Assembly: GCF_002160015.1 (NCBI RefSeq)
Contig: NZ_NFJT01000010.1
Location: forward strand, 1-64,000
Direction of reading: 5' to 3'
From: Anaerofilum sp. An201
GTDB lineage: Bacteria; Bacillota; Clostridia; Oscillospirales; Ruminococcaceae
Length of the DNA stretch: 64,000 bases
Made by a program: the position numbers and the translations under genes. Numbering within the stretch: the stretch's first letter is position 1; each line of letters begins with the position of its first letter. The notes under the pieces were generated by a model that saw nothing but the letters and a program-made list of their open reading frames with translations, did not search any database and was not told the DNA's origin. Of this stretch, positions 26,527-34,892 are shown piece after piece.

Positions 26527-27496
26527 GGTCCACCGCACCTTCGTCGCCTTCCAGCGTGGTTTCACGGATGATAAAGCGCGGACGGCGCTTGGTCTCGTTG
26601 TAGATCTTGCCCACATACTCGCCGATCACGCCCAGACACAGCAGCTGCACGCCGCCCATGAAGAAGATCGCGCACAGCATGCTGCTCCAGCCGGACACCG
26701 TGAAGCCCACCAGATGGGTGATGAGCACCCACAGGATGCCGATCACGCTGACAATGCTGATGAAGAATCCCAGCGCGGTGATGATGCGGATGGGCTTGAT
26801 GGACAGGCTGGTGATGCCGTCGAAGGCAAAGGCCAGCATCTTTTTCAGCGGATAGTGGCTCTCGCCGGCCAGGCGCTCGGCGCGCTCGTAGTATACGCTG
26901 CTGCTGCGGTAGCCCACCAGCGGCACCAGGCCGCGCAAAAACAGGTTCACCTCGCCGAACTGCGCCAGCCCGTCCAGCGCACGGCGGCTCATCAGGCGGT
27001 AGTCGGCGTGGTTGTAGACCGTGTCGGCCCCCAGCGCGCTCATTACCTTATAAAAGCCCTGCGCCGTGGTGCGCTTGAACCAGGTGTCGGTGTCGCGCTT
27101 GGAGCGCACCCCATACACCACGTCGCAGCCGGCGGCGTATTCCCGCAGCATCTCGTCCATCGCGTTGATGTCGTCCTGTCCGTCACAGTCGATCGAGATT
27201 GTCACGTCGGCGTGGCGGCGGGCGGTCATCAGGCCGGCCAGCAGCGCGTTCTGGTGCCCGCGGTTGCGGGACAGGCACACGCCCTGGAAGTGCTCGTCCT
27301 GTTCGCACAGGCCCTGGATGACCTCCCAGGTCCTGTCCTTCGAGCCGTCGTTGACAAACAGCACCCGGCTCTTTTCCGAGATCGCTCCCTCGCCCTCCAG
27401 CTGGCGCAGCTTGGCCAGGAACATGCCGCTGGTCACCGGCAGCACCTCCTGCTCGTTGTAGCAGGGAATGACAATATACAAAATCGGCGTTTCCAT
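26519..27496 (-). CDS. GtrB/DPM1-like polyprenyl-phosphate glycosyltransferase
   Basis: GT2 enzyme of 325 residues that in its family transfers a sugar from a nucleotide to undecaprenyl phosphate. The N-terminal catalytic domain has LYIVIPCYNEQEVLP and the DxD-type ISIDCDGQDD. Two C-terminal transmembrane helices (about residues 225-250 and 260-285) are characteristic. AAAGGAG lies ten bases before ATG 27496. It starts four bases after the Crp/Fnr stop and overlaps the flavin reductase. Sugar and acceptor are unknown. Confidence 0.9.
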   Translation of the reverse strand: METPILYIVIPCYNEQEVLPVTSGMFLAKLRQLEGEGAISEKSRVLFVNDGSKDRTWEVIQGLCEQDEHFQGVCLSRNRGHQNALLAGLMTARRHADVTISIDCDGQDDINAMDEMLREYAAGCDVVYGVRSKRDTDTWFKRTTAQGFYKVMSALGADTVYNHADYRLMSRRALDGLAQFGEVNLFLRGLVPLVGYRSSSVYYERAERLAGESHYPLKKMLAFAFDGITSLSIKPIRIITALGFFISIVSVIGILWVLITHLVGFTVSGWSSMLCAIFFMGGVQLLCLGVIGEYVGKIYNETKRRPRFIIRETTLEGDEGAVDHE

Positions 27497-27500
27497 CGTT

Positions 27501-28211
27501 TCAGTTCTCCTTTGGCTCCGGTTCACAGCCGGGCAGGGCGGCGCCCAATGCGGCCGGCTGCAGCAGTTTGAAACTGCCGCGGTAGGTTTCGATCAGGCCG
27601 TCCTTCTGCATGCGGGACAGCTCGCGGCAGAGCGCGCTGCGCTCGCAGCCCAGATATTCGGCCAGCTGCGCGCGGTTCAGCGGGATGCAGAAGGTGTTGC
27701 TGTGGGCCGCCGCCGCCTCCTGCATCAGGAACAGGCACAGCCGCCCGCGCAGGTTTTTCAGCAGCAGAAGGTCCAGACGCCGGTCCAGCTCGAAGTATTT
27801 GTCGCTGATGACCCGCAGCAGGTTCTGCACCAGGCGCGCATGCCCCGGCGGCACCGCGCCGCCGGGGGAGCACACCGCCTGTATCGGCACAAACAGCACC
27901 TGTGTGTCGCACAGGGCCGTGAGGGTGACGGGGCTTTCCCGCCGCCCGCTGGCCAGCACGTCCCCGAACACTCCGCCCGGGCCGAACTGCCCCACCGCCA
28001 GCTGGCGGCCGTCTCCGGTGGGCTTGGCGCCCTGCACCAGGCCCTCCACCACCACGCCGATCTCCCGGGCCGGATAGCCCGCCATCAGCACGATCTCCCC
28101 TTTATGATACCGGCGGCGCACCGGCGCCAGCCAACTCAGCAGCTCCTTCAGTTCCGGTGCGGAGATACCCGCGAACAAAGGCGTGTTTTGCAGCAATTCC
28201 AGTTCCTGCAT
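27501..28211 (-). CDS. Crp/Fnr-family regulator
   Basis: Transcription factor of 236 residues. The N-terminal cyclic-nucleotide-binding fold spans about residues 5-125 and the C-terminal HTH lies near RAQLAEYLGCERSALCRELSRM. It lacks the N-terminal cysteine cluster of Fnr. The divergent ABC transporter and the GTTGC-AGCG-GCAAC palindrome between them suggest it controls both directions. Effector unknown. Confidence 0.88.
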   Translation of the reverse strand: MQELELLQNTPLFAGISAPELKELLSWLAPVRRRYHKGEIVLMAGYPAREIGVVVEGLVQGAKPTGDGRQLAVGQFGPGGVFGDVLASGRRESPVTLTALCDTQVLFVPIQAVCSPGGAVPPGHARLVQNLLRVISDKYFELDRRLDLLLLKNLRGRLCLFLMQEAAAAHSNTFCIPLNRAQLAEYLGCERSALCRELSRMQKDGLIETYRGSFKLLQPAALGAALPGCEPEPKEN

Positions 28212-28226
28212 GGTGCCTCTCCTTTT

Positions 28227-28284
28227 GTTGCAGCGGCAACTGCATATTTGTTTTCATTATAGTAAACTTAACAGACAACGGCAA
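28227..28284 (-). promoter_or_regulatory. Crp/Fnr promoter and candidate operator
   Basis: Minus-strand TTGCCG (28279-28284), 17-base spacer, TATAAT (28256-28261). Downstream lies the palindrome GTTGCAGCGGCAAC (28227-28240). The plus-strand promoter for the transporter must lie here too; I see only TATAGT (28258-28263) with a poor -35. Confidence 0.6.
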
Positions 28285-28333
28285 GCATTTTTTTGACCCT
28301 GCCGAAAAATTTGTGCAAAACGAGGGATTTTTC

Positions 28334-29356
28334 ATGAAAAAACTGGTTTCTCTGGCAATGGCGCTCTGCCTGGCGGTGGGTCTGGCCGCCTGCGGCGCGC
28401 CTTCTTCCGCCCCGGCGTCCTCTGCGGCGCCCTCTGCCGCGCCCTCCTCCGGCGCGGCCCAGCCCTCCGCCTCCATCCGCATCGCCGGCATGAAGGGCCC
28501 CACCACGATGGGCATGGTGAAGCTGATGAAGGACGCCGAGGAGGGCGCCGCGAACGGCGACTACCAGGTGGAGATGTACGCCACCGCGCAGGAGATCCTG
28601 CCGCTGCTGGTGAAGGGAGAGATCGACGCCGCCATGCTGCCTGCCAACGTGGCCAGCAACATCTACGCCCAGACCGAGGGCAAGGTGCAGGTGGCCGCCA
28701 TCAACACGCTGGGCGTGCTGTATGTGGTGGAGAACGGCGACAGTATCCAGTCGGTGGCCGACCTGGCCGGCAAGACCATCTACTCCACCGGCAAGGGCAA
28801 CACCCCGGAATACACCCTGAACTATATCCTGGAGCAGAACGGCATCGCCGACCAGGTGACGGTGGAATACAAGAGCGAGGCCACCGAGGTGACCGCTACG
28901 ATGGCCGAGGCCGGGGAGGGCGCGGTGGCCGTGCTGCCCCAGCCGTATGTGACCATCGCCACCAGCCAGACCGAGGGGATGCGGGTGGCGCTGGATCTGA
29001 CCGAGGAGTGGAGCAAGGTGACCCCCGACAGCCAGCTGGTGACCGGCGTGCTGGTGGCGCGCACCGACTTCATCGAGCAGAACCCGGAAGCCTTTGAGCA
29101 GTTCCTGGCCGACTACAAGGCCAGCATCGACTATGTGAACGCCAACACCGCCGAGGCCGCCCAGCTGGTGGCCGACTACGGCATCGTGCCCAAGGCCGCC
29201 GTCGCCGAAAAGGCGCTGCCCGCCTGCAACATCACCTACATCGCCGGCAGCGAGATGAAGGCCGCGCTGCAGGGGTATCTGCAGGTGCTGTTCGACCAGA
29301 ACCCCGCTTCGGTGGGCGGCGCGATGCCCGGCGACGACTTCTACTACGGCGCGTGA
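28334..29356 (+). CDS. NitT/TauT-type ABC substrate-binding lipoprotein
   Basis: Receptor of 340 residues for an SsuABC/TauABC-like importer. Signal MKKLVSLAMALCLAVG leads to lipobox GLAAC, a Ser/Ala/Pro linker, and then a family fold (GPTTMGMVKLMKDAEEG; YSTGKGNTPEYTLNYIL). The start at 28334 gives a clean signal peptide, with a modest GAGGG site. First gene of a three-gene importer. Ligands in this superfamily include sulfonates, nitrate, thiamine precursors and others; none can be chosen here. Confidence 0.88.
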   Translation: MKKLVSLAMALCLAVGLAACGAPSSAPASSAAPSAAPSSGAAQPSASIRIAGMKGPTTMGMVKLMKDAEEGAANGDYQVEMYATAQEILPLLVKGEIDAAMLPANVASNIYAQTEGKVQVAAINTLGVLYVVENGDSIQSVADLAGKTIYSTGKGNTPEYTLNYILEQNGIADQVTVEYKSEATEVTATMAEAGEGAVAVLPQPYVTIATSQTEGMRVALDLTEEWSKVTPDSQLVTGVLVARTDFIEQNPEAFEQFLADYKASIDYVNANTAEAAQLVADYGIVPKAAVAEKALPACNITYIAGSEMKAALQGYLQVLFDQNPASVGGAMPGDDFYYGA

Positions 29357-29363
29357 CCGCCGT

Positions 29364-30122
29364 ATGAGAGAAAAGTGGAAAACGGCCGCCGCCGTTCTGT
29401 TCTGGCTGGCGGTGTGGCAGCTGGCCGCGATGGCCATCCGGCAGCAGCTGTTCCTGCCCACCCCGGCGTCGGTGCTGGCGGCGCTGGCCGAACTTGTGCC
29501 CACCGCCGATTTCTGGCGCCGGGTGGGGTTCAGCCTTGCGCGCATCGCGGGCGGCTTTTTCCTTGCGGCGGCCGCGGCCGCGGTGCTGGCCGCCCTGGCG
29601 GCGGCGCTGGACACGGTGGAGGTGCTGCTGCGCCCGCTGATCCTGGTGGTAAAGACCACCCCGGTGGCCAGCTTCATCATCCTGGCGCTGGTGTGGCTGC
29701 CCAGCCGGAACCTGTCGGTGTTCATCAGCTTTCTGATGGTGCTGCCGGTCGTGTACACCGCCACCCTGGCCGGTATCCGCCACACCGACCCCCAGCTGCT
29801 GGAAATGGCACGGGTGTTCCGTCTGCCGCCGGCGCGCCGGGTGCGCGCCATCTACCTGCCCGAGACGATGCCCTATTTCGTCAGCGCCTGTTCCACCGCG
29901 CTGGGTCTTGCCTGGAAAAGCGGCGTGGCCGCCGAGGTGATCGGCCTGCCGGACGGCAGCATCGGCGAGGCGCTCTATCAGGCCAAGGTGTTCCTGACCA
30001 TGCCGGAGCTGTTCGCCTGGACGGTGGTCATCATTCTGGCCAGCATGCTGTTTGAACGGGCGGTGCTGCGGCTGCTGCGGTGGGCGGCGGCGCGCATCGC
30101 GGGCACAAAGGAGGCTGTATGA
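29364..30122 (+). CDS. NitT/TauT-type ABC permease
   Basis: Membrane subunit of 252 residues with about six helices. It has the SsuC-type N-terminus (LFLPTPASVLAAL) and the coupling segment LEMARVFRLPPARRVRAIYLPETMP. It starts seven bases after the binding-protein stop with little ribosome site, suggesting coupled translation, and overlaps the ATPase start by four bases. Confidence 0.88.
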   Translation: MREKWKTAAAVLFWLAVWQLAAMAIRQQLFLPTPASVLAALAELVPTADFWRRVGFSLARIAGGFFLAAAAAAVLAALAAALDTVEVLLRPLILVVKTTPVASFIILALVWLPSRNLSVFISFLMVLPVVYTATLAGIRHTDPQLLEMARVFRLPPARRVRAIYLPETMPYFVSACSTALGLAWKSGVAAEVIGLPDGSIGEALYQAKVFLTMPELFAWTVVIILASMLFERAVLRLLRWAAARIAGTKEAV

Positions 30123-30712
30123 GCATCACAGTGACCGGCCTGTGCAAGGCCTTCGACGCAAAGCCGGTGCTGCACGGCTTCGGCTTTTCCCTTGCGGACG
30201 GGGAGACTGTGGCGCTGATGGGGCCGTCCGGCTGCGGAAAGACCACCTTCCTGCGCATTTTGATGGGACTGGAAACGCCCGACGCGGGCACCATCGAGGG
30301 GCTGCGCGGTCTGCGCATCGCGCCGGTGTTCCAGCAGGACCGGCTGTGCCCGGGCCTGTCGGCGCTGCAGAATGTGCTGCTGGTGGCGGCGCATCCCGCC
30401 CAGACGGCCGCACAGGCCGAGGGGCTGCTGCGGGAGCTGGGGCTGGACGAGGACGACATCCGCCGCCCGGCGGCGGTGCTCTCGGGCGGGCAGCGGCGGC
30501 GGGCGGCGCTGGCGCGCGCGGTGCTGGCGGACGGCGACCTCGTGCTGCTGGACGAGGCATTCAAGGGGCTGGACGAGGCCACGGCGGCACAGGCGATCGA
30601 CTTTGTGCGCCGCCGCACGCAGGGCAAAATGGTGCTGGCCGTGACCCACTCGGCCGCCGAGGCAGCGGCGCTGGGCGCACGGGTGGTGCGGATGCCCGCC
30701 CGGCCCGATTGA
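30119..30712 (+). CDS. NitT/TauT-type ABC ATPase (short)
   Basis: Nucleotide-binding subunit of 197 residues, shorter than the usual 240-260 of this family. It lacks the C-terminal segment after the H-loop (VTHSAAEA). Walker A GPSGCGKTT, signature LSGGQRRRAALARAVL and Walker B LVLLDEAFKGLD are intact. AAAGGAGG precedes the ATG inside the permease end. The next promoter begins at its stop codon. Confidence 0.88.
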   Translation: MSITVTGLCKAFDAKPVLHGFGFSLADGETVALMGPSGCGKTTFLRILMGLETPDAGTIEGLRGLRIAPVFQQDRLCPGLSALQNVLLVAAHPAQTAAQAEGLLRELGLDEDDIRRPAAVLSGGQRRRAALARAVLADGDLVLLDEAFKGLDEATAAQAIDFVRRRTQGKMVLAVTHSAAEAAALGARVVRMPARPD

Positions 30713-30737
30713 CAAACGCGCGGTTTCCCGGTATCAT
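30709..30737 (+). promoter_or_regulatory. ade promoter overlapping the upstream stop codon
   Basis: TTGACA (30709-30714), 17-base spacer, TATCAT (30732-30737). The -35 overlaps the TGA of the ABC ATPase. Confidence 0.75.
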
Positions 30738-30826
30738 CATAACAACAATCGTTCTGGCGCTGTTCCGTTTGGCCCGCGATAAAAGGGCGCGGGGCGGCGC
30801 CTTTGTGCAACAAAGGAGGAAACGCC

Positions 30827-32530
30827 ATGCAACAGGATCTGCTGCGCCGCCTCATGCAGGTGGCCACCCACGAACGTCCGGCCCGGCGGGTGCTGAAAGG
30901 CGGACAGGTGCTGAACGTATTCACCGGCCGTCTGCTGGACGCCGACGTTGCCATCGAGGAGGGCATCATCGCGGCGGTCGGCCCGGACTACGCGGGCGAG
31001 GAGGAGATCGACTGCACCGGTCTGACCATCATCCCCGGCCTGATCGACGCCCACCTGCACATCGAGTCGGCGATGGTGCAGCCGGCCGAGCTGGCCAAGG
31101 TACTGCTGCCGCGCGGCACCACCACCCTCATCGCAGACCCGCACGAGCTGGCCAACGTGAGCGGCGAGGCGGCGATGGACTATCTGTTCGGCGCGGCCGA
31201 GACCTGCGGGCTGAATGTGTTCGTGATGGCCCCCTCCGCCGTCCCGGCCAGCCCCTTCGACCGGAACGGCGCGGGGGTGATCGGCGCCTCCCGTCTGGCG
31301 GCCTGGAAGGACCGGGCGCTGGGGCTGGGCGAGGTGATGTGCTTTCCGCAGGTGGTGGCGGGAGACCCGGCCGCGCTGGACAAACTGGACGCCTACGCCG
31401 GGCGGCCCATCGACGGCCATGCCCCCGGTCTGCGCGGGCCGGCGCTGCAGGCCTACCGGCTGGCGGGCATCCAGACCGAGCACGAGGCGTCCGACTTTGC
31501 CGAGGGGCTGGAGAAGCTGGAGGCGGGCTTCGCGCTGCTGGTGCGGGAGGGCAGTGCCGCCCACAATCTGGAGCCGCTGGTGACCGGCCTGCTGAAACAC
31601 CGCATCCCCACCGGCCGCTGCGCCTTCTGCACCGACGACAAGCACCTGGCCGACATCTTCACACAGGGCCATATCGACCACTGTGTGCGCCGCGCCATCG
31701 AACTGGGGATGCCGTTTGCCCAGGCGGTGCAGATGGCCACCATCCAGCCCGCCCGCATCTATGGGCTGAACGACCTCGGCGCGGTGGCGCCCGGATGCAG
31801 GGCCGACCTTGTGCTGCTGGAAAACGCCGCCCGGATGACCATCCGCGCGGTGTACAAGGACGGCGTTCCGGCCGCCGAGCGCCTGGCGGATGCGCAGGCC
31901 TTCCCGGTGCCGGACAGCCTGCTGCACACGGTGAAGCTGCCCGCGCTGACTGAGGAGGACCTGGCGCTGTACTGCGCCGCCGAGACCGACGCCATCCAGC
32001 CGGTCCCCCGCCAGCTGCTCACCCGCCGGGTGAGGGCGTCGGTGCAGCGGGACGGGGCCGGGCGGTTTCTCCCGGACGCGCGGTACTGCAAGCTGTGCGC
32101 CGTGCAGCGGCACAGCGGCGAAAAACGCCTGGCGGTGGCCCCCCTCGAGGGCTTCGGTATCCGGGGCGGCGCGCTGGCCACCACGGTGGCGCACGACTCC
32201 CACAACATCGTGGCCGCCGGCGACAACGACGCCGACCTGCTGGCCGCCATGCGGGCGCTGGCCGAAGCAGGCGGCGGCTATGCCATCGCGCGCGGCGGCG
32301 AAGTGCATCTCCTTCCCCTTCCGGTGTGCGGACTGGTGAGCCTGGAGAGCGGCGAAGCGGTGGCCCGGCACACCGACGAGATGCTGGCCATTGCCCGGGA
32401 AATGGGCATCCCGGCCGGGGTGGACCCGTTCATCACCCTGTCGTTTTTGTCGCTGCCGGTGATCCCGGCCGTCCGCCTGCTGGACGGCGGCCTGTTCGAC
32501 GCCGAAAATTTCCGCTGGATCGTGCAATAA
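30827..32530 (+). CDS. ade: Adenine deaminase
   Basis: Converts adenine to hypoxanthine and ammonia in purine salvage. The 567-residue product is full length for the bacterial Ade family. It has the amidohydrolase metal motif IDAHLHIES, later metal and active-site segments DGHAPGL, ALVREGSAAHN-like LLVREGSAAHN and FCTDDKH, and a C-terminal Ade domain with TTVAHDSHN. The start at 30827 follows GGAGG by seven bases. It has its own promoter but is co-oriented with the ABC transporter, so readthrough is possible. Confidence 0.95.
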   Translation: MQQDLLRRLMQVATHERPARRVLKGGQVLNVFTGRLLDADVAIEEGIIAAVGPDYAGEEEIDCTGLTIIPGLIDAHLHIESAMVQPAELAKVLLPRGTTTLIADPHELANVSGEAAMDYLFGAAETCGLNVFVMAPSAVPASPFDRNGAGVIGASRLAAWKDRALGLGEVMCFPQVVAGDPAALDKLDAYAGRPIDGHAPGLRGPALQAYRLAGIQTEHEASDFAEGLEKLEAGFALLVREGSAAHNLEPLVTGLLKHRIPTGRCAFCTDDKHLADIFTQGHIDHCVRRAIELGMPFAQAVQMATIQPARIYGLNDLGAVAPGCRADLVLLENAARMTIRAVYKDGVPAAERLADAQAFPVPDSLLHTVKLPALTEEDLALYCAAETDAIQPVPRQLLTRRVRASVQRDGAGRFLPDARYCKLCAVQRHSGEKRLAVAPLEGFGIRGGALATTVAHDSHNIVAAGDNDADLLAAMRALAEAGGGYAIARGGEVHLLPLPVCGLVSLESGEAVARHTDEMLAIAREMGIPAGVDPFITLSFLSLPVIPAVRLLDGGLFDAENFRWIVQ

Positions 32531-32607
32531 TCCTTCTTCACACAAAAGCGCTTCCCTGTGCATAGAATGGTCTGCCGCGGCAAACTATCTGAAGGGAGAT
32601 CATTTGT

Positions 32608-33042
32608 ATGCATCCTTGTGAAGACCGCAAAAACCCCACCGACTTCGGCCCCCATCCGTTCACCGTGAACATCACCTGCGCCGCCCGGGAAAACGACTGC
32701 TACCGCCGCGCCCTGTGGACCGGCTGCAACCTGCAGGCGACCCTGATGTCCATCCCGCCCTGCGGCGAGACCGGCCAGGAGATGCACGACGACGCCGACC
32801 AGATGCTCTACATCGTGCAGGGCAGCGGCAAGCTGTTCATGGGCTTCGGCCCCTGCTGCATGCCGTTCTGCAAGGAAGTGAAGGAGTGCGACGCCATCTT
32901 TGTGCCCGCCGGCTGCTGGCACAACCTGAAAAATACCGGGCGCTGCTCGCTGAAGCTGTTCTCGGTGTATGCGCCGCCCCACCATTCGCGCGGCACCATG
33001 CAGTTTGACAAACCGAAGGAAGACTCCGAGTCTGAAGAGTAA
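32608..33042 (+). CDS. Cupin-domain protein
   Basis: Small cytoplasmic protein of 144 residues with one cupin barrel. Motif 1 lies around GQEMHDDADQMLYIVQGSGKLFMG and motif 2 around DAIFVPAGCWHNLKN, keeping the His/Glu-type metal ligands only in part. It is unusually rich in cysteine near the N-terminus and middle (CCMPFC). GGGAG precedes the ATG. Cupins of this kind may be isomerases, dioxygenases or sensors; no specific role can be assigned. Confidence 0.8.
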   Translation: MHPCEDRKNPTDFGPHPFTVNITCAARENDCYRRALWTGCNLQATLMSIPPCGETGQEMHDDADQMLYIVQGSGKLFMGFGPCCMPFCKEVKECDAIFVPAGCWHNLKNTGRCSLKLFSVYAPPHHSRGTMQFDKPKEDSESEE

Positions 33043-33056
33043 CCCCAGCGCATAAG

Positions 33057-33092
33057 CACGCCCCCGAACCGATGAGGTCCGGGGGCGTGTTC
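33057..33092 (+). terminator. Cupin gene terminator
   Basis: CACGCCCCCG (33057-33066) pairs with CGGGGGCGTG (33080-33089); the T-run is weak (TT). Confidence 0.5.
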
Positions 33093-33132
33093 CGGTTTTC
33101 GGGCAGGGGCGGCACCGACGGGTTTCGCCAGA

Positions 33133-33207
33133 GGCTTCCCCCTGGGGGGAAGCTGTCGCCCATAGGGCGACTGATGAGGGGAAAGCCTTCGATGGGCACA
33201 AACTTCC
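33133..33207 (-). repeat. Interspersed element, copy D (left half, inverted)
   Basis: Read on minus: GTTTGTGC, then CTTTCCCCTCATCAGTC, hairpin GTCGCCCTATGGGCGAC and the CTTCCCCCC/AGGGGGAAG hairpin; the right half is missing. It lies between the convergent cupin and sulfatase genes. The remaining bases of this 300-base gap hold nothing I recognise. Confidence 0.8.
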
Positions 33208-33304
33208 ATAAAAACACGGTTTCGGCAGGCTCTGCGCAGCGGGAGGCCTTCCTGGTGCTGCTGGATTCCATCGTCACAGTGGGCTGAGTTTTCCCGCACA
33301 AAAT

Positions 33305-33346
33305 ACGCCCTGCAGGCAAATCTGCTTGCAGGGCGTTGCTTTTTTC
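33305..33346. terminator. Bidirectional terminator
   Basis: ACGCCCTGCA (33305-33314) pairs with TGCAGGGCGT (33327-33336). TTTTTT follows on plus and ATTTTG on minus. It ends the sulfatase gene. Confidence 0.75.
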
Positions 33347-34793
33347 AGCAGTTGGGCAGAGTCGCGTTGGACAGGCAGTCGCGCGGGGTGCAGCCCACGA
33401 TCAGCTGTTCGCCGTCGGAGTAGCCCTCCTCGCAGCCGGCCAGCGTGTCGATCAGGTACTGCCGCAGCTGGGCGATGCGGGGGATATACTGCGCGTCGCG
33501 GATGGCGTTGTGGGTCTCGTTCGGGTCCTTGACCAAATCGAAATACTGCTCCTCGCCGGTCTGGCTGAACCAGACGTATTTGTCGGTCTTGGTCACGATG
33601 AACTGGTGCGACTTCTCGCCGTAGACGTGCTCGCCGTGCAGCCACTGGCGGTCGTGCCCGTGCAGGATGCTCTGGCCGTCCAGCGTGGCCGGGATGGGAG
33701 CGCCCGCGATGTCCAGCGTGGTGGGCATCACGTCCCGCAGCTCCACCAGCGTGTCGTCGGTCTCGCCCCAGCGGCGGCCCAGCAGGGCTTCCGGCCCGCT
33801 CACGATCATCGGGATGTGGATGCTGCCCTGGTACGGCACCGATTTGCGGTCCAGGCAGTGGTCGGACAGCATCTCGCCGTGGTCGGAGGTGAACAGGATG
33901 ATGGTGTTGTCCATCAGCTTGTGCTCGATCAGCGCCATCAGGATGCGGCCGATCTGGTGGTCCACATGGGTGATGCAGGCGTAGTAGCCGATCATCTGCT
34001 CCCGGATCAGGTCGGGGTCGATGGGGCCGGTGATGTTGTTGAATACGCGCCCGTTTTTGCGCAGAAGTTCTGCGTCATCCCAGTCTCCCCGCACCGGCGG
34101 GCGCAGGTCTTTGTTCTTATACATATCAAAATAGTGCGCAGGAGCGTCATACGGAGCGTGCGGACGCACAAAGCTGGCCATCAAAAAGAAGGGCTGGCGC
34201 GGGTCGCGGCGGCGCAAAAAATCAATGCTCTGCTGCGCCACCCAGTTGGTGGGATGGTATTTTTCCTCATACGGCCAGGGGCGGGCGATCCAGCCGTTGC
34301 AGTCCAGGCCGGTGTCGGTGACGTCGGCGTTTACGCCCAGCTGGCCGCGCAGCCAGTGGAAATAGTCGTCGGCGATCAGCTGGTTTTCGCTGGACGGCAC
34401 ATCCGCGAAGCGGTATTCGTGCAGGTAGCCGTCGTGCAGCTCCACGTTGTGGAACCCCGCGTAGTGGCGCAGCGGGTGCACATGCATCTTGCCCACGCAC
34501 TGGGTGTAGTATCCAGCCTTGGACAGCTCGCCGGCCATCGTGCAGCCGTAGTTCCAGTTCACCCGGTCCTGGTAACCCACCCGGCCGGTGTGCCGCTGGG
34601 ACAGCCCGGTGTGCAGGATCGCGCGGGCCGGCACACAGGTGGGGCAGGAGGAATAGGCGTTGGGATAGTACACGCCGTGCGCCGCCAGATGGTCGATGTA
34701 GGGCGTTTTGACGTCCGGGTGTCCGGCGATGCCCATGCAGTCGCCGCGCATCTCGTCGGTCATGATCAATACGATATTGGGACGATTTTGCAT
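33345..34793 (-). CDS. Cytoplasmic Cys-type sulfatase
   Basis: Predicted arylsulfatase-family hydrolase of 482 residues that releases sulfate from a sulfated sugar. The modification motif C-V-P-A-R (Cys53) is present, so activity needs conversion of Cys53 to formylglycine by a radical-SAM maturase not found here. Metal-site segments include IVLIMTDEMRGD near the N-terminus and LFTSDHGEML in the C-terminal half. No signal peptide, unlike most mucin sulfatases. AAGGAG lies seven bases before ATG 34793. Directly downstream of the GH112 phosphorylase, suggesting desulfation of imported disaccharides; this is inference. Confidence 0.88.
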   Translation of the reverse strand: MQNRPNIVLIMTDEMRGDCMGIAGHPDVKTPYIDHLAAHGVYYPNAYSSCPTCVPARAILHTGLSQRHTGRVGYQDRVNWNYGCTMAGELSKAGYYTQCVGKMHVHPLRHYAGFHNVELHDGYLHEYRFADVPSSENQLIADDYFHWLRGQLGVNADVTDTGLDCNGWIARPWPYEEKYHPTNWVAQQSIDFLRRRDPRQPFFLMASFVRPHAPYDAPAHYFDMYKNKDLRPPVRGDWDDAELLRKNGRVFNNITGPIDPDLIREQMIGYYACITHVDHQIGRILMALIEHKLMDNTIILFTSDHGEMLSDHCLDRKSVPYQGSIHIPMIVSGPEALLGRRWGETDDTLVELRDVMPTTLDIAGAPIPATLDGQSILHGHDRQWLHGEHVYGEKSHQFIVTKTDKYVWFSQTGEEQYFDLVKDPNETHNAIRDAQYIPRIAQLRQYLIDTLAGCEEGYSDGEQLIVGCTPRDCLSNATLPNC

Positions 34794-34819
34794 TGTTTTT
34801 CTCCTTTTTCGCCGCACAG

Positions 34820-34847
34820 AAAAACCCCAGGGTGTGCCCCTGGGGTT
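34820..34847 (-). terminator. GH112 gene terminator
   Basis: ACCCCAGGG (34824-34832) pairs with CCCTGGGGT (34838-34846), then TTTTC on minus. It lies between the phosphorylase and sulfatase genes, so the sulfatase may depend on readthrough. Confidence 0.75.
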
Positions 34848-34892
34848 CTGCGTCAGCGGTCAAAGCCGGTCGGCCAGGGGCCGGGTGCCGGT

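Noticed and set aside
28268-29851. A 527-codon minus-strand frame opposite the NitT/TauT receptor gene
   Set aside because: Antisense complement with Arg/Gly/His-rich content; the plus-strand lipoprotein has a signal peptide and family motifs.
30738-30826. A purine riboswitch in the ade leader
   Set aside because: The leader is under 90 bases and lacks the conserved three-way-junction segments.
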